Source: an uncultured Collinsella sp.
Lineage (GTDB): Bacteria > Actinomycetota > Coriobacteriia > Coriobacteriales > Coriobacteriaceae
Direction of reading: 5' to 3'
Assembly (NCBI GenBank): GCA_900545165.1
Contig: UQYA01000038.1
Coordinates: forward strand, 1-17,045
DNA length: 17,045 nucleotides
Of the stretch, positions 14,451-17,045 are shown piece by piece. A program made the position numbers and the translations under genes. Numbering within the stretch: the stretch's first letter is position 1; every line of letters starts with the position of its first letter. The notes under the pieces were generated by a model. It ran no database searches. It had not been told where the DNA came from and worked only from the letters and a program-made list of their open reading frames with translations.

Positions 14451-14478
14451 GTGAACAGCACGGGGTTTCCGCTATACT
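14451..14478 (+). promoter_or_regulatory. Candidate promoter of tRNA-Val
   Basis: TATACT (14473-14478) lies 10 nt before the tRNA 5' end, the usual position of a -10 for a tRNA gene. The best -35 is GTGAAC (14451-14456, 16-nt spacing), a modest match. No terminator follows asnB in the 57-nt gap, so readthrough may also contribute. Confidence 0.5.
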
Positions 14479-14488
14479 CAATCCCTGC

Positions 14489-14564
14489 GGGCGATTGGCG
14501 CAACGGTTAGCGCAGGTGCTTTACACGCACAAGGCTGGGGGTTCGAATCCCTCATCGCCCACCA
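14489..14564 (+). tRNA. tRNA-Val (anticodon TAC), CCA encoded
   Basis: Acceptor arms GGGCGAT and ATCGCCC pair fully; the D stem is GCGC/GCGC; the anticodon loop TTTACAC gives TAC (reads GTA and wobble valine codons); the T arm contains GGTTCGAATCC; the gene ends in ACCA. Length is 76 nt with CCA. The outermost anticodon-stem pair is G-A rather than Watson-Crick, a small irregularity. Its 3' end is repeated at 14733-14758. Confidence 0.95.
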
Positions 14565-14572
14565 CTGAATTG
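14547..14572 (+). repeat. Direct repeat A, copy 1 (tRNA-Val 3' end plus 8 nt)
   Basis: A 26-bp segment beginning ATCCCTCATCGCCCACCACT covers the last 18 nt of tRNA-Val and the first 8 nt after it. An identical copy lies 186 nt downstream. Confidence 0.9.
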
Positions 14573-14573
14573 G

Positions 14574-14606
14574 AAACGGTCCTCGCAAGGGGACCGTTTT
14601 GGTTTG
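14574..14606 (+). terminator. Rho-independent terminator of tRNA-Val
   Basis: AAACGGTCC (14574-14582) pairs with GGACCGTTT (14591-14599) around an 8-nt loop and is followed by TTTTGGTTT. It starts 10 nt after the tRNA. Confidence 0.85.
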
Positions 14607-14608
14607 GC

Positions 14609-14632
14609 CCCATCGCAGAGGGATTCGAACCC
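14609..14632. repeat. Direct repeat B, copy 1 (reverse-oriented tRNA T-arm-like sequence)
   Basis: A 24-bp segment starting CCCATCGCAGAGGG and ending TTCGAACCC recurs exactly at 14796-14819. Read on the minus strand it begins GGGTTCGAATCCC, the stem-loop-stem of a tRNA T arm, followed by an acceptor-like tail, but no complete tRNA can be built around it. Confidence 0.85.
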
Positions 14633-14732
14633 GCAAGGGTGCGGAGCTGAGGAAACGCGAAGCGTTTTCCAGCGCAGCACGCGAGGGCCGCAGGCCCGAA
14701 GCGAAAGCGGGCGGCGCCAGCCGCACGCGGAC
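14633..14732. repeat. GC-rich segment packed with short palindromes
   Basis: About 100 nt between repeat B copy 1 and repeat A copy 2. Several small hairpins follow one another: GGAAACGC/GCGTTTTCC around 14653-14671, GGGCC/GGCCC around 14688-14699 and GCGGC/GCCGC around 14711-14724. No reading frame in it resembles a protein. It may be an inserted REP-like element or the relic of a lost tRNA. Confidence 0.6.
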
Positions 14733-14758
14733 ATCCCTCATCGCCCACCACTGAATTG
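14733..14758 (+). repeat. Direct repeat A, copy 2 (orphan tRNA-Val 3' end)
   Basis: Identical over 26 bp to 14547-14572, including the encoded CCA. The bases upstream do not form a tRNA, so only the 3' fragment is present. Confidence 0.9.
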
Positions 14759-14760
14759 TT

Positions 14761-14791
14761 AGGCCTCCAGCGATGGAGGCCTTTCCTTTTT
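14761..14791 (+). terminator. Rho-independent terminator after the orphan tRNA 3' end
   Basis: AGGCCTCCA (14761-14769) pairs with TGGAGGCCT (14774-14782) around GCGA, followed by TTTCCTTTTT. It sits in the same place relative to the tRNA fragment as the real tRNA-Val terminator does, but its stem sequence is different. Confidence 0.85.
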
Positions 14792-14795
14792 CGGG

Positions 14796-14819
14796 CCCAT
14801 CGCAGAGGGATTCGAACCC
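14796..14819. repeat. Direct repeat B, copy 2
   Basis: Identical over 24 bp to 14609-14632. Together with repeat A and the terminators it completes a second unit with the order tRNA 3' end, terminator, reverse T-arm-like sequence. Confidence 0.85.
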
Positions 14820-14844
14820 TACGGCTCGCTCGTTTCAAGGGCAA

Positions 14845-15062
14845 TGGTCAAAAAATGCCAAATATGAGTACTGCCACCTTTTTTGTAACAGCATTTTCAA
14901 GGTCCCAAAGGGCAAATCTGACATCAAAGCAACGGCTAATGGTCCGGATGAGCATGTTTTCTGACAACAAAACTGAACATATGTGGTCTAACTAATCCTG
15001 GATAGTCGGTTTGATATGAGATTCAACTGGTGACAGTACTCATATTTGGCATTTTTTGACCA
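14845..15062. repeat. 218-bp element bounded by 34-bp inverted repeats
   Basis: The left arm (14845-14878, beginning TGGTCAAAAAATGCC) and the reverse complement of the right arm (15029-15062) agree at 33 of 34 positions. The 150 bp between them is clearly more AT-rich than the surroundings and encodes no recognisable protein. No clear target-site duplication flanks the arms. Size and form fit a MITE-like non-autonomous element; an invertible segment or a very long RNA stem are other options. Confidence 0.7.
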
Positions 15063-15178
15063 GAGGGACTTTTGCCCATCGCAAATCGGCAACAAAACGG
15101 GCTCCAGACCGCTGAATCGTCCCGCATATGGCACGTCCGCAGTCCGGAACCCGGTCCAAATTGAGTTATTGCGCTGTG
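15063..15178. other. Gene-free stretch after argD
   Basis: These 116 nt separate the inverted-repeat element from the argD stop codon. No gene and no convincing T-tailed terminator for argD was seen. Together with 14565-15062 they make up a gene-free stretch of about 610 nt. Confidence 0.5.
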
Positions 15179-16462
15179 TTAGGCCAAAACGTCCGACAAA
15201 ATCTCGATCAGGCTGTCCACGTCGGCTTCCTCGCACACGAGCGGCGGCAGGAAACGCAGCGTGTGGGCACCAGTAGCGTTAATCACGGCGCCGGCGGCCA
15301 GCGCGCGGGCAACAATATCATGCGCATCGCCCGCAGCGTCATCCAGATCGCAGCCGAGCATTAAGCCGCGACCGCGTACCTCGGTAACGTGCGGAAGCTT
15401 GGCCAGCGCCTGCTCCATATAAGCACCCACCTTGGCGGCATGCTCAGCGTAGTCGCCGCGCACAAGCGCGGAGAGCGTCGCGGCGCACGCCGCGACAGCC
15501 AAGCAGCTCCCGCCAAAGGTCGAGCCGTGGTCGCCCGGCTTAAACACGTCGGCAATCTCTTTCTTTGCCACCACGGCACCCATGGGCACGCCATCGGCAA
15601 TGCCCTTGGCAAGGCTCATAATGTCGGGCTCCACGCCATAGGTCTGGAATGCAAACGGCTTGCCGGAGCGGAAGATGCCACACTGGACCTCGTCGGCGAT
15701 AAGAACGGCGCCCACCTCGTGCGCCAAGTCGCGCGCCGCCGTCATAAACTCCTCAGTCATGGGGTGCACACCACTCTCGCCCTGGATCGGCTCGAGCATG
15801 ACGGCGCAGACCTCGCTTCCCAGCTGCTTAAAGATTGCACGCAGCTCATCGACATCGTTGGGCGTGCAGGCCACAAAACCGCCCGGCAGCGGACGGAAAC
15901 TATCCTGCAGCCAATCCTGCATGGTGGCGGCAATGGTCTCGAGCGTACGGCCGTGGAAGCCGCCGCGCATGCACACGATGGTGTTGCCGCCATTACCGGC
16001 ACGCTTGGCGTACAGGCGCGCGAGCTTCATCGAGCCCTCGTTGGCCTCGGCGCCGGAGTTGGCAAAGAACGTCTCCCACACCTGCTCGTCCGCAGCCGGG
16101 GCACCGAGCGCAGCGGCCGTGGTCTCATCGCCGGCGGCAATGGCATCGGCCAGCACGCACGCACCATCTACGTCGTCGTTGGCAAGCTTGGACAGCAGCG
16201 CCGCGACCTGGCCACGCTGCTCGATGAAGAAGTAGTTGGAAACATGCATGAGCTTTTTGGTCTGCGCCTCGAGCGCCGAGAGCACTGCAGCGTTGCCGTG
16301 GCCAAGGCTGCACACACCGATACCAGCAAGAAAGTCAAGATACTCACGGCCATCGTCGCCGGTGAGCTTCATGCCGTGACCCTCGACAAACTCGACCGGA
16401 GAGCGGCCAAAGGTATGCATAACGTAATGGGATTCAAGCGATTGCTGAGCTGCAAGTGACAT
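15179..16462 (-). CDS. argD: Acetylornithine aminotransferase
   Basis: PLP-dependent class III aminotransferase that converts N-acetylglutamate semialdehyde to N-acetylornithine in arginine synthesis (EC 2.6.1.11). The 427 residues show LDFLAGIGVCSLGH (42-55), FFANSGAEANE (132-142), GGFHGRTLETI (167-177), LEPIQGESGV (223-232), PLP-contact D257 in IADEVQCG and Schiff-base lysine K286 in SLAKGIADGVPMGA. It is some 25-30 residues longer than usual because of an Ala/Asp-rich insert (about 94-127) before FFANSGAE. The start at 16462 has AAAGG about 7 nt upstream. It lies 69 nt after argB. In some bacteria ArgD also serves lysine synthesis. Confidence 0.95.
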   Translation of the reverse strand: MSLAAQQSLESHYVMHTFGRSPVEFVEGHGMKLTGDDGREYLDFLAGIGVCSLGHGNAAVLSALEAQTKKLMHVSNYFFIEQRGQVAALLSKLANDDVDGACVLADAIAAGDETTAAALGAPAADEQVWETFFANSGAEANEGSMKLARLYAKRAGNGGNTIVCMRGGFHGRTLETIAATMQDWLQDSFRPLPGGFVACTPNDVDELRAIFKQLGSEVCAVMLEPIQGESGVHPMTEEFMTAARDLAHEVGAVLIADEVQCGIFRSGKPFAFQTYGVEPDIMSLAKGIADGVPMGAVVAKKEIADVFKPGDHGSTFGGSCLAVAACAATLSALVRGDYAEHAAKVGAYMEQALAKLPHVTEVRGRGLMLGCDLDDAAGDAHDIVARALAAGAVINATGAHTLRFLPPLVCEEADVDSLIEILSDVLA

Positions 16463-16531
16463 GAGATGCCTTTCGTTGGGCGCCAGACGGCGCGGGGCTA
16501 TGGGTGCAGGAATGGGGCGGCTGCGGGTCAG

Positions 16532-17045
16532 CTAGACCGTCTGAAGCTTCTCGACCTCGTCAAGGTTCTCGGTCAGACGCGCAGCAAACGTCGAAAGCGG
16601 ATGCGGATGCGTATCGAACTCGTAAGCCGTCTCGGTGGAATGAATCACGGTGCCGACGCCGGCATCGGTCAGCAGCTCCAGGAGCAGCGAATGCGGCGTA
16701 GTACCGTTAATGATGTGGGCACGAAATACGCCGCCGGTAAGCGCATCGACGGCCGCGCGCAGCTTGGGAATCATGCCCTTATCGACCTCGCCGCCGTAGA
16801 GCATTTCGTTAACCTCGTCGAGCGTTAGGTTGGAGATAAGCGAGTCCTTGTCGCTAAAGTCCTTGTACAGGCCATCGACATCGGTCAAAAAGATCGCCTT
16901 ATGCGCGTGGAGCGCCGCGGCAACGGCACCGGCGGCGGTGTCGGCGTTGATGTTGAAGAAACCGCCGTCCTCCCCCGCCGCGACGGTAGCGATGACGGGG
17001 ATGTACTCGCTATCGAGTAAGCGCTCGATATAGTCGGTGTTGACG
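16532..17045 (-). CDS. argB: Acetylglutamate kinase, 3' part only
   Basis: Phosphorylates N-acetylglutamate, the second step of arginine synthesis (EC 2.7.2.8). About 170 C-terminal residues are visible; the 5' part lies beyond the window. The frame reads YIPVIATVAAGEDGGFFNIN, then NADTAAGAVAAALHAHKAIFLTDVDGLYKD, GMIPKLRAAVDAL and HIINGTTPHSLLLELLTDAGVGTVI, all typical of the kinase domain. After GTVI a further 36 residues (ending NLDEVEKLQTV) extend past the point where most family members stop. Position before argD on the same strand indicates an arg operon. An internal TTG at 16888 is not the start, as the conserved frame continues upstream without a stop. Confidence 0.93.
   Translation of the reverse strand, partial: VNTDYIERLLDSEYIPVIATVAAGEDGGFFNINADTAAGAVAAALHAHKAIFLTDVDGLYKDFSDKDSLISNLTLDEVNEMLYGGEVDKGMIPKLRAAVDALTGGVFRAHIINGTTPHSLLLELLTDAGVGTVIHSTETAYEFDTHPHPLSTFAARLTENLDEVEKLQTV

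Noticed and set aside
14547..14819. CRISPR array
   Set aside because: The repeats are only two copies each, are interleaved, and one is part of a tRNA; spacers of regular length are absent.
14478..14844. Short minus-strand open frames across the tRNA-Val repeats
   Set aside because: They translate tRNA arms, terminators and palindromes, a common source of spurious proteins.
14756..15236. Small open frames reading through the inverted-repeat element from both sides
   Set aside because: Both contain the same short peptide only because the arms are repeated in inverted orientation; there is no independent coding evidence.

Overview
This window looks like chromosome of a GC-rich (about 60 % by eye) Gram-positive actinobacterium, most likely a Coriobacteriia member close to Collinsella. 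The call rests on the gene set and on protein character (a Veg protein next to IspE, MEP-pathway isoprenoid synthesis, a Lys/Orn-type MurE, a LysRS with an extra C-terminal domain, an acid-rich TatA). It was not checked by any search. Most of the window is housekeeping; the unusual material is in domain fusions, small repeats and the gene-poor stretch around 14.5-15.2 kb.

Positions 1-4441 (all minus strand, read from high to low coordinates): veg and ispE form a tight pair, followed by tRNA-Pro(CGG) with its own terminator, tatA with a good promoter and a terminator, greA, a hairpin, and lysS. Positions 4575-10038 (minus): a cell-wall and RNA/nucleotide-quality block in the order murE, a HAD phosphatase, murI, rph, a probable terminator, rdgB and dtd. 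The genes are closely spaced and each has a clear ribosome binding site. The stop codons of dtd and lysS are each followed directly by the same palindrome.

Positions 10039-10322 are a divergent intergenic region. Reading rightwards on the plus strand come a fused amino-acid ABC importer (lipoprotein receptor, extracellular linker domain and permease in one chain, with no ATPase gene nearby), a strong terminator, asnB and tRNA-Val(TAC). Positions 14565-15178 hold no gene. They contain two terminators, a duplicated tRNA-Val 3' end, a palindrome-rich GC segment and a 218-bp element bounded by 34-bp inverted repeats.

Positions 15179-17045 (minus) carry argD and the 3' part of argB, the end of an arginine-biosynthesis operon that continues beyond the window. 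MurI makes D-Glu and MurE adds the third stem-peptide residue. LysS, Dtd and the tRNAs serve translation, Rph matures tRNA 3' ends, and RdgB removes non-canonical purine nucleotides. The importer and AsnB may be linked through glutamine/asparagine metabolism, but this is inferred from adjacency only. No CRISPR array, prophage, transposase or obviously new multi-gene system was seen.
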